The notes beneath the pieces are model-generated. The model did no database searches and was not told where the DNA came from. It saw only the letters and a list, made by a program, of their open reading frames with translations. From Paguma larvata (lineage: Eukaryota; Chordata; Mammalia; Carnivora; Viverridae), in contig CM057826.1 in NCBI GenBank assembly GCA_030068075.1, forward strand, positions 61,539,312 to 61,603,311: 64,000 nucleotides of DNA, written 5' to 3'. Position 1 is the first letter of the stretch; every line of letters starts with the position of its first letter. Positions 20,420-32,509 of the stretch are shown here, in pieces. The translations under genes and the position numbers were made by a program.

Positions 20420-21589
20420 AGTGTTAGGATTACTATAAACAGACCAGACATATTTATACATGATAAGGAAAAAGGCAATAACCTTAACTGAAGTTTGGTG
20501 AACATGCCAAGACAAATGTAGAAAAGAGGAAGTGTGACAGTCTTACAAAGAAGCTGGGCCTCCTTTATAAGTACGGTGTCCAGATCGTATCCTGTGTTGT
20601 GACATGGGACAAGATAGTGCTGAAGTATCCCAGAAAACATATATCCTGTTGTGAAGTTTCAGTGCAGACCAAGACATACTGCCAGTCTCAGAGACCTGGG
20701 AATCTGTACCCTTGGGGAGGAGACAGGATACGGAGAATGGCATGGAAAATAAAAAATAAATAAATAAATAACACAAGACACCTTAGAGAAGTTATGTGGT
20801 TGACTGAAAACCCTAACAGAGTACCAATGAAAAATGACAGGCAACCCCAAAGTAGATCATTTGAATGTATAATTCCGGAACATAGATCTCTTATAGTTAG
20901 GCTATAAGAAAATCTACACTTATATCGGGTAGCAGTAATTTTGGATATTTTTGAAAAATGTTAACGAAATCTAGTGAGATTTCCGCATTTCAAGTATGTC
21001 CACTAATTTAGTGCACTTTGGTTCTAAGCCTGATACAAGAAACGGGTGATGAGTACCTGCTTTGCAGTAACCGCACGGGTGGCTGGAAACCTTTTTTCAA
21101 CTAATTATGAGGTTGGAAACACTAAAGCAGATGGCGAGTTAGATGAGCTAGACCAAAAGAGATTGGTCACTAATCTCAAGACAGAACTTTTCTTCCACTG
21201 GAGCCCCTCTCTCTGTAAGAGCCATCTCCTGAATTACTGGGATTTCACATAGCATCTTGTAGAAACTTTTCCTTATTAAAATATTGAAATAATACAAATA
21301 TTGGTTATATTTGTACTGAGTAGACTGGTGGGACATTTTAAAGTCTGAAGGGATGCAAACAATTCTTCCTTGTGTCTTACTGTGTGTCATGCCCATAGCA
21401 GGGTTCAAGCATCCTTGTCCCCTCCCCCAAATGCCACTAGTGGTCACAATCCTGTGACAACAAAAACACTGCCCCCATTTCCAAAGGGAGTAGTATCATC
21501 CAGTTAAGGATTCCAGATCAACACAGTCAAGGAAAACTCAGGTTGAGCTGTCCTGACCTGCCGCTATATTGAGTCCTAATGCATGGTTC
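20420..21589. other. Single-copy AT-rich DNA with AAAT microsatellite
   Basis: No gene is recognised. AAAT units occur at 20746-20770 (AAATAAAAAATAAATAAATA). The frames are short and mutually overlapping. Confidence 0.4.
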
Positions 21590-21784
21590 TCAGTGAATCC
21601 TCACGGTAGACCAGAAAGCCATTCTATCGGCCTTGCTATACATATAAAAAAATGAAAGTCCAGGGATGTCTGGGTGGCTTGCCCAGTTGAACTTCTGAGT
21701 CTTGATTCCACGCAGGTCATGATCTCACAGTCGTGAGATCAAGCCCTGTGTCCGGCTCCACGCTGAGTGCGGAGTCTGCTTAGG

Positions 21785-21821
<37 letters not shown>

Positions 21822-21935
21822 CTGCCCTTCTCCCCGACTCATGCTCTTTTTTTCTGAAATGAATAAAAAGAAAAAGAAAGTCCAGAGGGATGACTTGCCC
21901 AAGGTCAACCAGCTGATAAAGCTGTCGGCTCTGTA
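21590..21935 (+). mobile_element. MIR-like SINE, split by a carnivore SINE
   Basis: AATCCTCACGGTAGACCAG at the left and GATGACTTGCCCAAGGTCAACC at the right are the two halves of a MIR core. The insertion at 21664-21875 separates them. Confidence 0.5.
21664..21875 (+). mobile_element. Older carnivore SINE (SINEC-like)
   Basis: Has the tRNA-like head TGTCTGGGTGGCTTGCCCAG and GGTCATGATCTCACAGTCG, but the body reads CACGCTGAGTGCGGAGTCTGC, the form shared across carnivores, not the felid GCTGACAGCTCAGAGCC. A long TC run lies at 21787-21818. GAAAGTCCAG flanks it at 21654-21663 and 21876-21885. Confidence 0.88.
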
Positions 21936-22895
21936 ACCCCCGTATCCTCATTTGTAAAATGGCTAGGAGGCAAGCACTCAATACATATTTATGGAATGAG
22001 TGACTAAGGAAATGAACAGACTAGGAGAATTGTCTGGAAGGCTTTCTTCACTTTGGTACCCAATCCAGTATGTTTCCGGAATATGTAAAATCAAAAACAA
22101 ATTTCCAGAGTCTGACAAATCACAGAATAAGAATTCCCACTTCATGTAAGAATTATAGGAATTGAACAGGATTCGTGTTGTGAAAGTACTTGGCATATAA
22201 TATTCCCAACCCTTCCTACATCCTGCCCCCCACCCTCACTTTCCAAGGTCAAGATAAAAATTCACCGTAATAAAGACAATCCTTCGCTCAATTATAACAT
22301 TTTACAGATGGTGAAAGCACTTCAGTATGCATGTTCTCACTTGATTTTCACGTATTGACAGAGTTGGTTTTGAATATCCACTAGACACCAGAGACACCAG
22401 CTTAGGGGGGGAAGGCAGACCCCCATTCTCAGCCCCACTCAGATTCTCACATTTCCTACTTCCGCCCTTCAAAGACTCTGCCTAATTAGCATTGGAAGTA
22501 AGTCTTGGGCTAAGCTTAGCCCTGCACAATCTGGCTTTATGTTAAAGGTCACACTTGAACCAGCTCTGCTGGATTTATTTCCTTTCCAAGCTTGCATTTG
22601 GCTCTTAAAGGAACCTTTCCTCTTCCACTCTGAAAATACCCTGAAGACTCTGCGGGCTTGTCCCTAAAGGGTTGACTCAGCAGATTCATGGGGGCCGGTG
22701 GGAGCCGGGGTTCTATCTATCAGACAACAGGGGAAACCACAGTGTCGTAGCTGGAGATACCAGGACAAGGATGAAGGCCGATCAAAGCTATCCTTGTTTG
22801 GAGCTGAGCATGGAGTCTTGATCCCACCCCCCCTCCCACCTGACCCCCAGTATCTGCAAATGGGAAGGAACAGGGAGTCAGAAGTGGTGAAAATA
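21936..22895. other. Single-copy DNA
   Basis: No gene is recognised. A brief MIR-like phrase (CATTTTACAGATGGTGAAAG, about 22299) is too short to call with confidence. Confidence 0.35.
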
Positions 22896-23104
22896 GAGGC
22901 GCCTGGGTGGCTCCACGTGTTAAACATCCAACTTTGGCTCAGGTCATGATCTCACGGTTCATGGGTTTGAGCTCCGCCTTGGGCTCTGTGCTGACAGCCT
23001 GGAGCCTGGAGCCTGCTTCAGATCCTCTGTCTCCGTCTCTCTGCCCCTCCCCTGGCTCGTGTTCTGTCCTTCTCTCTCTCAAAAATAAATAAACATTAAA
23101 AAAA
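22896..23104 (+). mobile_element. Felid SINE with perfect 14-bp TSD
   Basis: Forward copy. AAGTGGTGAAAATA is duplicated exactly at 22882-22895 and 23105-23118. The tail is AAAATAAATAAACATTAAAAAAA, nearly consensus. Confidence 0.96.
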
Positions 23105-23118
23105 AAGTGGTGAAAATA

Positions 23119-24299
23119 TCCCTGGGAGGACATTTACACGTGAGAGGATAAGCCAGGGACCACCAGTCCTTCTCCCAACAAACCACTGTCACTAATGGTA
23201 GGAGAGAGGACAGTGAGGCGATGTCTGCGGGATCGGCTCCCACAGAATGAGCACGGTGGGGCTTGGTCTCTGGCAGCAAAAGAGACTCCTGTTTTCCTCC
23301 AGAGTTCCTGGCTTGGACTCTTCCAGAAGTATGCCTCTGGGTCCCTGACCAAGTCCAGGGTATGTTTTTATTGTCATCGGTCATGCCACCAAAGAATCAG
23401 GGCAAAAATAAAAAGCCGATCTGTGGCTGAGTTACAGGAAGAGGAAGTCCATTCTGTGCCCGTAACCTCCCCACTCCATCCCGCTCGTCCAACTGCCTCA
23501 GACAGGGTCTAACACATACATACAAAACGTGCTTTGAAAGTGCTTGGTAATGGAAGAAAGGGGAGAAAGAAGGCAGAAAAACAGGCCTTTGCGGGCTGGG
23601 CACCCTTTTCCCTTGTGTTGGTAGAGGGCTACGGAATGTGTGAATTTCACATGGGTTATCTAACCACCTTCCTGAAGCTACCAGAGCTGAACTTTTAACA
23701 GGATCGTTGTGTCTTAGATTAAGCAGGTTTAAAATATTCTTCGCAGAGGCTGCAATGGATGAACCCTTAAGAAATGGCTATAATTTTCAGCCCTTTGAAG
23801 AATTAACTCTTAGAACTTGATGGGGTTTAGGGTAGGCTGCCCTAAAATACGCCACGTGGGCATATTGATGATTTTAAATTTAAAGTTTCTTAGCAAACAG
23901 CTGCTACAAGAAGGACACTCTGACCACCTTTGTCCCCTGAAAGGAGGGAATAAATTCCCAATGTGCAGTCTACCCTCCCTGCGCCTAGATGTTAGAAGGC
24001 TTCCTTATCACCAGAGATAGGGAATTTGGGGCTGTATAAACAAACTGTTACTTCTTCATCTATTTGCTACCCCAAACCCAAAGTCTTTTGCCAATTCTTC
24101 ACAAATAATTGTTTCCTGTTGCTTAAAAGATATACAAGCTACCTGCTTTGGTCACTTCGGAGAGTATGTATTTTTAAGAGCTCCCATAGTATGAAATTAC
24201 ATTTGTTTTTCTCTTTTTGGTCCATCTGACATCAGTTTAATTATTAGTCCAGTCAAAGAACCTAAAAAGGAAGAAAGGAAAATTTTTCCTCCCCTCTAA
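23119..24299. other. Single-copy DNA
   Basis: No gene or named repeat is recognised. Overlapping frames on both strands near 23080-23510 have no recognisable content. Confidence 0.35.
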
Positions 24300-25120
24300 A
24301 ATCATTTATTTAAAGAGAGAGAAACTCCTAATGAGTTAATGGATCGAGACTATGATACCCAACGCCTTCTCTCATTTAAAAAAGAGACATAGTCTTGCAA
24401 AAGAAAGAACAACGGGATCAATCCTCATACTGATTCAGTCTTTAGTGAATCTAGCCAGCAATAACCAGGAAATGCGGGGGACAGAGGAACACGGAAACGA
24501 CACATGGAGGCTGCAGTCAGCAAAGGCAGACCGGGAGAAAGATAAGAAGACAAATGAACACATTTCTTCAACAACGACAACAAAAATTGCTTTTAAAAAT
24601 TGAGAGAGAGGGATAGAGGGAGAACCTTAAAAGGGGTCCAGGAGACCACATCCACCAATTGTTATAGCATGATCTGTGTCATATTTGGATCCCATTTCAA
24701 GGAGGAAATCACACCTAGGCGAGCAAAAATGATTTCTTGAGGGGTGGAAAAACTTAGTTGTCACAATGATTTGCGGCCCTCCAAAAAGCCCAGTACGTAA
24801 GGAAATAAAAGGTGTGTCTGTGGCATTAAAATTTCACAAAGCAGGGCAGGAAGGGTTGTGATTAGGGGGAAAAATGTTTTAAATAGCTCCTCAAAGGGCC
24901 ATAATGGAAAAAGTTTTGAAAACACTCAGAACACTCAAATTGTAAAATACAAGGCATCAGGGTAATTGGTAACTATTCACTGAGTATGTGAAAACAGTGT
25001 TGATTTTTTAGCTATGATAATAGTATTGTGATTACATTTTTTAAAAGCCCTTATCTTTCAGAGATAACTACTGACAGATATCAAATATTTGCAGATAAAG
25101 TAGAGCATGGGAGAGCCAGA
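24300..25120 (+). mobile_element. Unassigned ancient L1M-like sequence
   Basis: GACACATGGAGGCTGCAGTC near 24501, the A-rich ACAACAAAAATTG and, at 25016, GATAATAGTATTGTG followed by CCCTTATCTTTCAGAGATA match the same family as 2970-3290. I judge it an old retroelement 3' region; the family is uncertain. Confidence 0.4.
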
Positions 25121-25204
25121 GATATAGGGAAAGAAAGATTTGTTGAAGTCCGTCCAAGCAATAGACTTCCTTCTTGTTGTGTTTGGGGGTCCATCTTTTT
25201 TTGG

Positions 25205-25300
25205 GCTGTGGTTGCTGACTGATGGCCCATGGCTCAAATTCAGCCCACAGTTGTTTTATTCAATCTTCACAGTGTTTTGAAACTGGTTGAGCCAACATTT
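25205..25300 (-). mobile_element. hAT-like DNA transposon end
   Basis: GGTTGCTGACTGATGGCCCATG and AAATTCAGCCCACAG is the reverse of the end seen at 34330-34390 (GGCCCGTGGGCC, TTTGCTGACTCCTG). It is a short fragment of a MER1-group-like element. Confidence 0.45.
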
Positions 25301-25504
25301 GCAATGAGAGCTTACACTTACAACTCCCTAATTCCAGCTTCTCTTGAAAAATCAGACTCTCTGAACTCAGACACAAGCCTCTAAAAGCTGTCTTTGCTCT
25401 TCCGGTCACCACAGCCATCCCAGGTCATACTGGAAAGGCCCACGCTCACACCGTTCTGCTTCCTGTCTTTTCCTTCCCTGCCAGCCCTTCGTGTATGGAT
25501 ATTA

Positions 25505-25755
25505 TATCATTAGCAGTGGTCACCAAGCCTTGCCCACCAGCTGTGAGCCAGGCAGAGTGGGGCCACATTATCTCATTGAACCTTCTTATTGAACCAGGAG
25601 GCTGGTACTATCATTATCTCCATTTTACAGATGACAACACTCAGGCTCAGAGAACTGGGATGACTCACTCCAGGCCACGCAGCTACTGGGAATTTAAACC
25701 TGCTTTCTCTGCTTCCAAAGCCTGTGTTTTATCCTTCACACCAGCTACTGCTGCC
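25505..25755 (+). mobile_element. MIR SINE, nearly full length
   Basis: TGTGAGCCAGGCAGAGTGG, TATCTCATTGAACCTTC, TATCATTATCTCCATTTTACAGATG, CTCAGGCTCAGAGAAC and CACGCAGCTACTGGG follow the MIR consensus through its core and 3' half. Frames over it are shadows. Confidence 0.8.
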
Positions 25756-25759
25756 TCCT

Positions 25760-26700
25760 TCACGTGACCACAACGCATAGGCTCACTCCCCCAGACTCTT
25801 AGACAGTCCCGATTTGAGGAAGGGATAGCAGAAGCCACTGCAGCTACCGCAGGAACCTGGCCTTATTCTGGTTGGTTCCCTTGTAGGGATGTGCCTACCG
25901 TATTTGATGCCCAGAGTAGATCATTTTATTAACCTCCTCTCCTCTACATAAGGTGGGTAGTTAACTATAATGACCTGAAATAAAATAATAATCTACAGTG
26001 AGATTGATGTATTTCACGTGTAAATGAAAATTTGCACTATCAAGCAAAAACTATTACACCTCACGGTTTGTAATATGTTCCACCACTCTGAATTTCAAAC
26101 ACAAACAAAAGCTCTAAGTCATCGTGGAGAACAACGGTATTGAAGAGACACAAGTTCAGGTCCTTTGTCTTTGCAATCACCGTGCTTTCATTTATTTCAA
26201 ATCGCTTGTTCAAACACAAGAGCATATGCCTCATAAACCTGTCCCAAAGCAAACTTGAATGGTTCCAAACTGTTACAAACATACCCTCAAAGAAGAGCGT
26301 ATTGCTGAGTCCGAGGGTATCGCTGCCAACTGTAGAACACAGAAGTCTCAGAATTCTTTTCCATGTAGGATAATAGTTTTTAAAGAATAAATAATAAAAA
26401 TGTGCTAATTTGAAGTTGATGTATATTACTAAAAATCTCAACAGTAACCACAGTAATCTTTAAGAACTTACACCAACAAAAGGCTTTTTCAAGCCTTGTT
26501 GAGAACTGCAGGCATATGGTGACAGTCAAAACTACAAACTGACTTTCAGTTCTTCTTGTTATTGTTAACTTCTCAGATAATGCACCCCTGTTACTTCCCT
26601 GGCCAGCCCGCGTGCCCAGTCCCTCCACAACATCCTTCCCTGAGCCCAGAAGGGCCTCTGAAAAGAACTGCCCACCAGAGCTACAGAGTGGGGGACAGCC
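25760..26700. other. AT-rich single-copy DNA
   Basis: Includes a 126-codon minus-strand frame (26061-26441) rich in Phe, Leu and Asn. I cannot match it to a known protein; composition alone could produce it. Confidence 0.35.
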
Positions 26701-26714
26701 CAAAATTTGGAATC

Positions 26715-26885
26715 AAGAGTGGTCTGGAGCCCCAGCTCCATACTTCATCTCTTTAAGCCTCAATGTCCTGCTCCGCCAAAAAAAAAAAAAAAGTCCAAGC
26801 AAACAAAACAAGGGTGTTGGGAGAAGCAAATGAGACCATACCGTAAGTGAAAGCTCTTTATAAACCATGAGGCAGTGTTCAAAAC
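26715..26885 (-). mobile_element. MIR SINE with internal poly-A
   Basis: TTTAAGCCTCAATGTCCTGC, GAGAAGCAAATGAGACCATA and GTGAAAGCTCTTTATAAACC is a reversed MIR. A 15-base A run (about 26779-26793) sits where the consensus has a few A's. Confidence 0.65.
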
Positions 26886-27129
26886 CTAGTCAGCATTCTC
26901 AATGGATGAGCATTGCAGAAGATTCTAGCAATCTGTGATGCATAGCACTGTTTACTGATTACTGTCTGCATCTGTGAACTGTTTTTTTCCAACACCGACA
27001 ACCAGTTCTGATACCAACTCTCTGGATACCAAGTGGTTCAACTCAGTTCTGACACAGACTGCCCGGAGTTCGTGTAGACCCCACTGGTCGAGGGCTCAGT
27101 CCCACGGACTGCCCCACTAAGACAGACAC

Positions 27130-27735
27130 CAGTCGCAAATCCCAGGTCGCTGCCTATACTTCTGGCCAACCGATTATGAATTCAGGGGGTTTCCACAACC
27201 TCCTCCTCAGGCTCGATCATTCGATAGAATGGTTCGCAGAATTCAGGCAAGTGCTTTCCTTACTGTTACCAGTTTATTATAAAGGCTACAACTCAAGAAC
27301 AGCCAGATTGAAGAAATGCCTAGGGCAACGTATGGGGACAGGCAGGCGAGAGGACTTCTGCACCCTCTCTTGGTGTGCCATCTTCCCAGCACCTCAGTGT
27401 GTGTTCACCAACCCAGACACTCCCTGAATCCCATCGTTCAGGGGTTTTTATGGCAGTTTCATCATGTAGGCATGACCGATCAGATCACTGGCCATTGGTG
27501 ACTGAGTCAACCTCTAGCCCCAGAGGTTGGGAGTGGGGCTAAAAACGCCAACCTTGTAATCATTGATCAGGGTATTTCTGGCGGCCGGCTCCCCTCCCGA
27601 AGCTGTCTAAGGGCCCCCAACCACTAGTCACATCATTGGCATACAAAGGACACTCATCACTCCTGGATATTCCAAGGGGGTTAGGAGCTCTGTGCCAGGA
27701 ACTAGGGGACAAAAACCAACTATATAGTTGTCATA
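27130..27735 (+). mobile_element. Dispersed repeat, copy A (family not assigned)
   Basis: Shares word order with 35470-36165: CCTCAGGCTCGAT...GAATGG..CAGAA at about 27206, TTTATTATAAAGG at 27274, a GGTTTTTATGG phrase at 27444, and TTCCAAGGGGGTTAGGAGCTC plus TGTGCCAGGAACTAGGGG at 27670-27711. Repeat identity is supported by this internal pair; the family (LTR-like in layout) I cannot name. No coding capacity. Confidence 0.6.
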
Positions 27736-27905
27736 ATCGGCCTCTTTGCATATACTATCTCATTTAATATCTTCCTGATCATAATTCTGCGAGGTCCGTG
27801 CTGTCATCCTCATTTCGGTGATTAGGAAAAGGTCACTCAGAGAGGATACAAGACTTGTCCAAGGCATCACAGGTTCCATCCTAGGTTCTAAACATTCCAG
27901 AACCT
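27736..27905 (+). mobile_element. MIR SINE
   Basis: TATACTATCTCATTTAATATC, then CATCCTCATTTCGGTGATT, AGAGAGGATACAAGACTTG and TCCAAGGCATCACAGG follow MIR, forward. Confidence 0.7.
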
Positions 27906-28284
27906 ACCAGACCCAAAGAAGGGTCATGCTCAGCATGGACTGAAAAGGAAACATTTTCCTGTGGGCATCACCCTAAAGCCAGGGGCACAGGGATCCAGCC
28001 TCATTGATGGAGCCGGTATTATTGACCCCGAGTGAGAAGTTACCAGGAAGCGGACTTGGGCACCAAGGAGGGAAGATGGGGGTGTTTGTTTATCCTCACT
28101 TATCTAAGGGACGTTTGAGCAACCACGTGAAAGAGAGATCAAAGTGATCTCACACTTTGGTCCATGTAGCCAGACCACTTCTAGATCCAGTAAGAAGACG
28201 CCTCCGGAGTCCGGTTGGCAAACTATCAGGGAGATAGCCCTAGGGCTCCAGCCTGGAGAAGCCCAAACAACAGGAGGACAGACC
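27906..28284. other. Single-copy DNA
   Basis: No gene or repeat is recognised. Confidence 0.35.
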
Positions 28285-28410
28285 TGCATCTCTATTTTAG
28301 ATTTTGGAAACTTCAAGCTGAGAGAGGCGAAACGACTCGCCCAGGGTCACACGGTCCCCAGTCCAGCGTGCCAGAGTCAGGCACGAACCCCAGTCCATGT
28401 GACCACACGG
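28285..28410 (+). mobile_element. MIR SINE 3' fragment
   Basis: GGAAACTTCAAGCTGAGAGAG and GACTCGCCCAGGGTCACACGG are the strongly recognisable MIR centre; ACGAACCCCAGTCC ends it. Confidence 0.7.
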
Positions 28411-28724
28411 TGTGTGATGTGCCCACGGTGCGTGGCTGCCCACGGAGTGGCGTAAGGCACCAGGGTCTGGGTATCTTCCACAGAAGCCGCAGACTCATCT
28501 CTCACAGCAAGAAGCTCCCACAGGATTGATAATTCTGCAGCCTCCTGCCTACGACTCTTTCTATTCTGGGTGCAGGGCGTGCAATTAGCATAAATCTGAA
28601 TAAATTTCTCATTTTTAACAGAAAATAGAAAAACATGAAAAAGGAGCTTAAAAAGCTCATGTTAAGTAGTGAAATTGTGTATCGTCCTGCTTTAGATTCA
28701 ACCTCCCGTACTTCCTTCTGCCAA

Positions 28725-28890
28725 GAAGCCCAATTTTCATCTTTACCATCTAAGGAATTCTTCTTCATCCTTCAAGTCCCAGCTGAAAGGTCATGTCTGC
28801 TACAGAGCTTTCCCAAAGGCACCCAGGGCAGAGTTGATGGCTTTTCCTTCACGCCTCCCTGAACCATCTAGATCCTTTACATTCTATCAC
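28725..28890 (+). mobile_element. L2 LINE fragment
   Basis: TCTTCATCCTTCAAGTCCCAG, CTGAAAGGTCATGTCTGC and AGAGCTTTCCCAAAGGC match the L2 3' region forward. Confidence 0.65.
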
Positions 28891-30335
28891 ATGTATGCTA
28901 ACATACTCCAAACTGAGCCAACTGAGGTTGTCCCGTCTCAAGTCCATACTCCTCAGAGGATTTGTTTGACTAAAAGGCTCTAGAAAGCTCTTTCAGTGCT
29001 GCGGGTGCTTTGACACTCTTGTCTGCAACACCCACACCCAGGCTCAAACCGAGGGGCTTCATCCCCCAGACTTGTGTGCACAATTTCCTTCTGACTCTGT
29101 TCCAAGGGTCTGCCCAGCCTGGGACTATTTTCAGTGCTGTGAGGACACCATTCTGTGTCGACACTGGGTCGGTGGTGAGCCCAAGCTGCAAAGGGTCTTC
29201 CGAAAAGTCCAAAATTGTCCTAAATCAGTCCCCAAATATAAGCCAGATGGCCACCCTGAAGACCCTAGACTTTCCAGCCTACTGGACTAAGCCTGCTCTT
29301 TGATATTTAAATTAAAATAGTTAACAGCCTAATCTAGAGATCTGCATTTCTCCTAGCCAGCCTTCGTGCTCATCTCCTACTTCCTCTGAGTGCTCACCCT
29401 CCAGCTACCTTTGCTTCCTCCACGCCCTTCCTTTTTTTTCTTTCCCCCACCGCCGCCCACTGCCCCATCCCCATGTTGGACACATGTTGGACTACTTCTT
29501 TGCCCCAGATTATCATGTACACGAGGCTCTGCTGAATGTACCAGACTGTGACTGAAAGTTTCGAGCAATGATGGGTGGTTATTGCACATCGCACAGGACA
29601 GATGACAGCCTCGACTTGAATATTACCCTAAAATCCAATATACTCCTGAAATCTTAACAGGACGGATTTCTCACTGGCCACATTCTCCCATATTGTTGAC
29701 TCTTTTCCCTGCTCTTTTCCTTCCACCACAAACTCCCCAGCCCCTCTCAGTTCCCTGTCTTACCACTCCAAATCCCCTCTCAATTAAGAGATGTCAGATC
29801 TCTTGTCCCTACTCTGCTTGAAGCTCCTGGGCACAGCCAGGCACACTCACACATGCCACACACTCAGCAAAGGGCTCTCCATTCCTGGTCACCATCCTTG
29901 AGCTGCACCGGAAACACGTAAGGCATTGGTATTACCATTGCCCGTCATGAGACCCAGTTCTAGGTCAGGGATGCCTCCCCTGGAACAAAGCATTGTTTTT
30001 CTTTCTATGCTGTCTCCTGCACAGGGCTGTAAGGAACTCAGGTCAGAAACCGTCTAACTCATCTCACCAATCCTGTTTCTGCCCAGAACTAGGGAAGGAT
30101 GATAGGACGAGTGAAGAAATAAATGGATGGATGACGACATAGCCACAAACCGAGAGAAAGGCAGGCAGGAGCACGGTGGACACTTCAGAGTTGGGGTTGG
30201 TCAAGTGTTTACTATTACCACACATTCTTAGAGGGACCCAGCTGCAAAAAATCACGTATCTATTTTTTTGGTATGGAGCAGATCATGTGAAAAGTCATTG
30301 TGGTAGACTGCATTAGTGCTTAGTAGATATTTGCT
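28891..30335. other. Mostly single-copy DNA
   Basis: Nothing recognisable as a gene. Low-complexity C/T and T stretches occur near 29428-29465. A 97-codon forward frame at 29010-29303 and a minus frame at 28970-29212 overlap, so neither is convincing. Confidence 0.4.
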
Positions 30336-30339
30336 ATCT

Positions 30340-30690
30340 ACGCTCTGTGGGCGGAATACACACACCCCAGACCCACGTGCTTGGACTTGGCCATGTGAGT
30401 TGCTTCGACCAATGGAAGCTGAGTGGAACTGACAATGTGGCCATACTGAGTAGACAATTTAAGGTGAATTGCCTATTTCTGGTCCTGCTTTTTTGCTCTC
30501 ACCATAGGCTTTGAGGAGAGCTTTCTCCAGGAAGTACAAGAATTGAAGACACACACATGGAACGGATCTGAACTCAAGTCCAGCTGAGCCACAGCTGACT
30601 CACAGACCAGGGACAGGAAATAACCATTTGTGGTCGTAAGCCTTTGGGGGGGTTGTTTGTTATCCAACGTACACTGACTAATAGGGTCAT
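30340..30690. mobile_element. Unassigned LTR/MER-like fossil
   Basis: TTGGACTTGGCCATGTGAG, TTGCTTCGACCAATGGAAG and, at the end, TTGTTTGTTATCCAACGTAC with GACTAATAGG resemble the internal and 3' phrases of an old mammalian repeat. Family not assigned. Confidence 0.4.
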
Positions 30691-31134
30691 CTAGTACAAC
30701 CTCATAAATCCAACTTTTCACCATTTCTGCCAATTTAAAATCAAGCCAGCTTGTGTACTTCCAGTGATGGGGGCCTCACTACCTACTCAGAGTGAAATAG
30801 TTAGACTCAACCCATCGCCTACCTGAGTTTGACCATTGGTCCAACTCCCTCTGTCCCCCGTTCCTGGCCTCCCAGAGTAAGACCGCCCCAACACGCCTAG
30901 CAGAGATTGAAGCGGTATGGTGTTGTGGCGCCACCCACCCCCCTCGCCCCCCCAGCTGTTCCTATACAACATGCTCCCCTGTGTCTTCACCTCTCCACTC
31001 ATCCTCCTTGCCTACTGTCCACCACAAATGCAAAGAACTAGAACTGACCATTGTAGCCAATCGGTATGACCAAAAGGCCAGACTCTTGTCTCTATTGGTC
31101 TTGACCATCCATCTCCATGAGAAACATTTGGTTA
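30691..31134. other. Single-copy DNA
   Basis: No gene is recognised. A short C-rich run lies at 30930-30952. Confidence 0.35.
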
Positions 31135-31370
31135 GAAGAAGACTGTGGAGCTGGACAGACCTGAGGATAAATCCCAGCCCCACCATAACCTGCTGTGTCA
31201 CCGTGGACACACCATTTCATTTCTCAGAACCCTAATTGACTCATCTGAAAAGGAGGATAATCGTCGCCTCCCCCTCACAGAGCCGGTGTGACAACAGAAG
31301 GCACTAGTACACATCGTGCACTCAGCGCAGTGCCGAGCACACGGAAAGCACTTGGTCTGAGTTGAACCGT
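31135..31370 (-). mobile_element. MIR SINE
   Basis: Reversed MIR: TGGAGCTGGACAGACCTGAG, ATAAATCCCAGCCCCACC, CTGTGTCACCGTGGACAC, TCATTTCTCAGAACCC, GAAAAGGAGGATAATCGTCG, and GCCGAGCACACGGAAAGC. Confidence 0.75.
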
Positions 31371-31454
31371 TACGAGAATCATTGTTTACTCTGATGTCTA
31401 TTGAACTAACGACGCCTACATTTCTGGAATAACGTTTTCTTTCAGAGAGGGATT

Positions 31455-31770
31455 TAACATTTTTTATATATATTAAAACACTCATATAACTTCCAGTTGT
31501 AAGAAAAATAAATCCTGGGGATATAATGTATAGCCCGGTGACTATAATTAACAACCCTATTGCATGTTTGACAGCTGCTAAGAGAGGAGATCTTAAAAGC
31601 TCTCGTCATGAGAAAAAAAATTCTGGGACCATGTGTGGTGATGGATTTTAAAGTAGACTTAGCGTGGTGACCATTTTATAATATACGCCAATACCACACC
31701 GTTATATTGTGCATCTAAAACTAATATAATGTCGTAGGTCAATGATGCCTCAATTTAAAAAAAAAACACA
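31455..31770 (+). mobile_element. L1 LINE 3' end (L1MA-like)
   Basis: TATAACTTCCAGTTGTAAG, ATCCTGGGGATATAATGTAT, GGTGACTATAATTAAC, CTGCTAAGAGAGGAGATC and, at the end, CATCTAAAACTAATATAATG followed by GCCTCAATTTAAAAAAA form the 3' UTR of a relatively late ancient L1, ending at its A tail. It is 5'-truncated and non-coding. Confidence 0.8.
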
Positions 31771-31885
31771 GAAAGGAGAAAAGATCATACGATATCAGAA
31801 AGAACAAAGATAGAATATTTGATCACCCGCAGACAACGCTGTTAAAATATTAGCTAACACCCGTTTGCGTGGCCATGTTTAATTT

Positions 31886-32109
31886 TTTTTTTAAACAAAT
31901 TTTTTTAATGTTTATTTACTTTTGAAAGAGAGAGAGAGAGGGGACGAGTAAGGGAGGGACAGAAGGAGAGGGAGACACAGAATCCAAAGCAGGCTCCAGG
32001 CCCTGAGCTGTCAGCACAGAGCCTGATGTGGGGCTCCAACCCACGAATTGCGAGATCATGACCTGAGCCAAAGTCGGCCGCTTAACCGACTGAGCCACCC
32101 AGGCGCCCC
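31886..32109 (-). mobile_element. Felid SINE
   Basis: Reverse copy with TTTAATGTTTATTTACTTTTG and a GA run. GTGGCC(AT)GTTTAATTTT precedes it (31869-31885) and GTGGCCGTTTAATTTT follows (32110-32125), an imperfect duplication of about 16 bp. Confidence 0.94.
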
Positions 32110-32319
32110 GTGGCCGTTTAATTTTGACAGACGAACTGTATGGTTCACCTCACCTTCCTCACCCTGTCCTGAGGGAGGTAGCTGACTGCACACGGATGGA
32201 GCAGCCTTGGGGGTCATGCAGCCTAGTCTTCCAGCCCGCCCCTTTATCACTTGCTACCATGTAGCCCTGGCTTAGTAATCTTACCTCTTGGATCCCAACT
32301 GCATGTTTGGTAGGTGAAG

Positions 32320-32412
32320 GTTTTTTTTTAACAGCTTTATTAAGGTATGATTCACGTATCATATAATTCACCCTTAAGGTGTACAATTCAATGGCTTTCG
32401 GAGCAGTTGCAG
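32320..32412 (-). mobile_element. L1 LINE fragment
   Basis: AACAGCTTTATTAAGGTATG, ATTCACGTATCATATAATTC, ACCCTTAAGGTGTACAATTC, AATGGCTTTCGG is the antisense start of a long L1 sequence whose continuation is seen (another copy) at 61.6-62.6 kb. Confidence 0.75.
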
Positions 32413-32509
32413 AAGCCGAGTGAGGCTGCCAGCTTCTTCCAAAAGGCCCTCAATGTCATTTCTCTTCCTAGGCCTTCACCCTCCTCTCACAGACGGTGAT
32501 GATGTCTGT

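Noticed and set aside
26061..26441. 126-codon minus frame in AT-rich DNA, considered as a transposase remnant
   Set aside because: No transposase signature (no DD(E/D) spacing or DNA-binding motif) that I can see.
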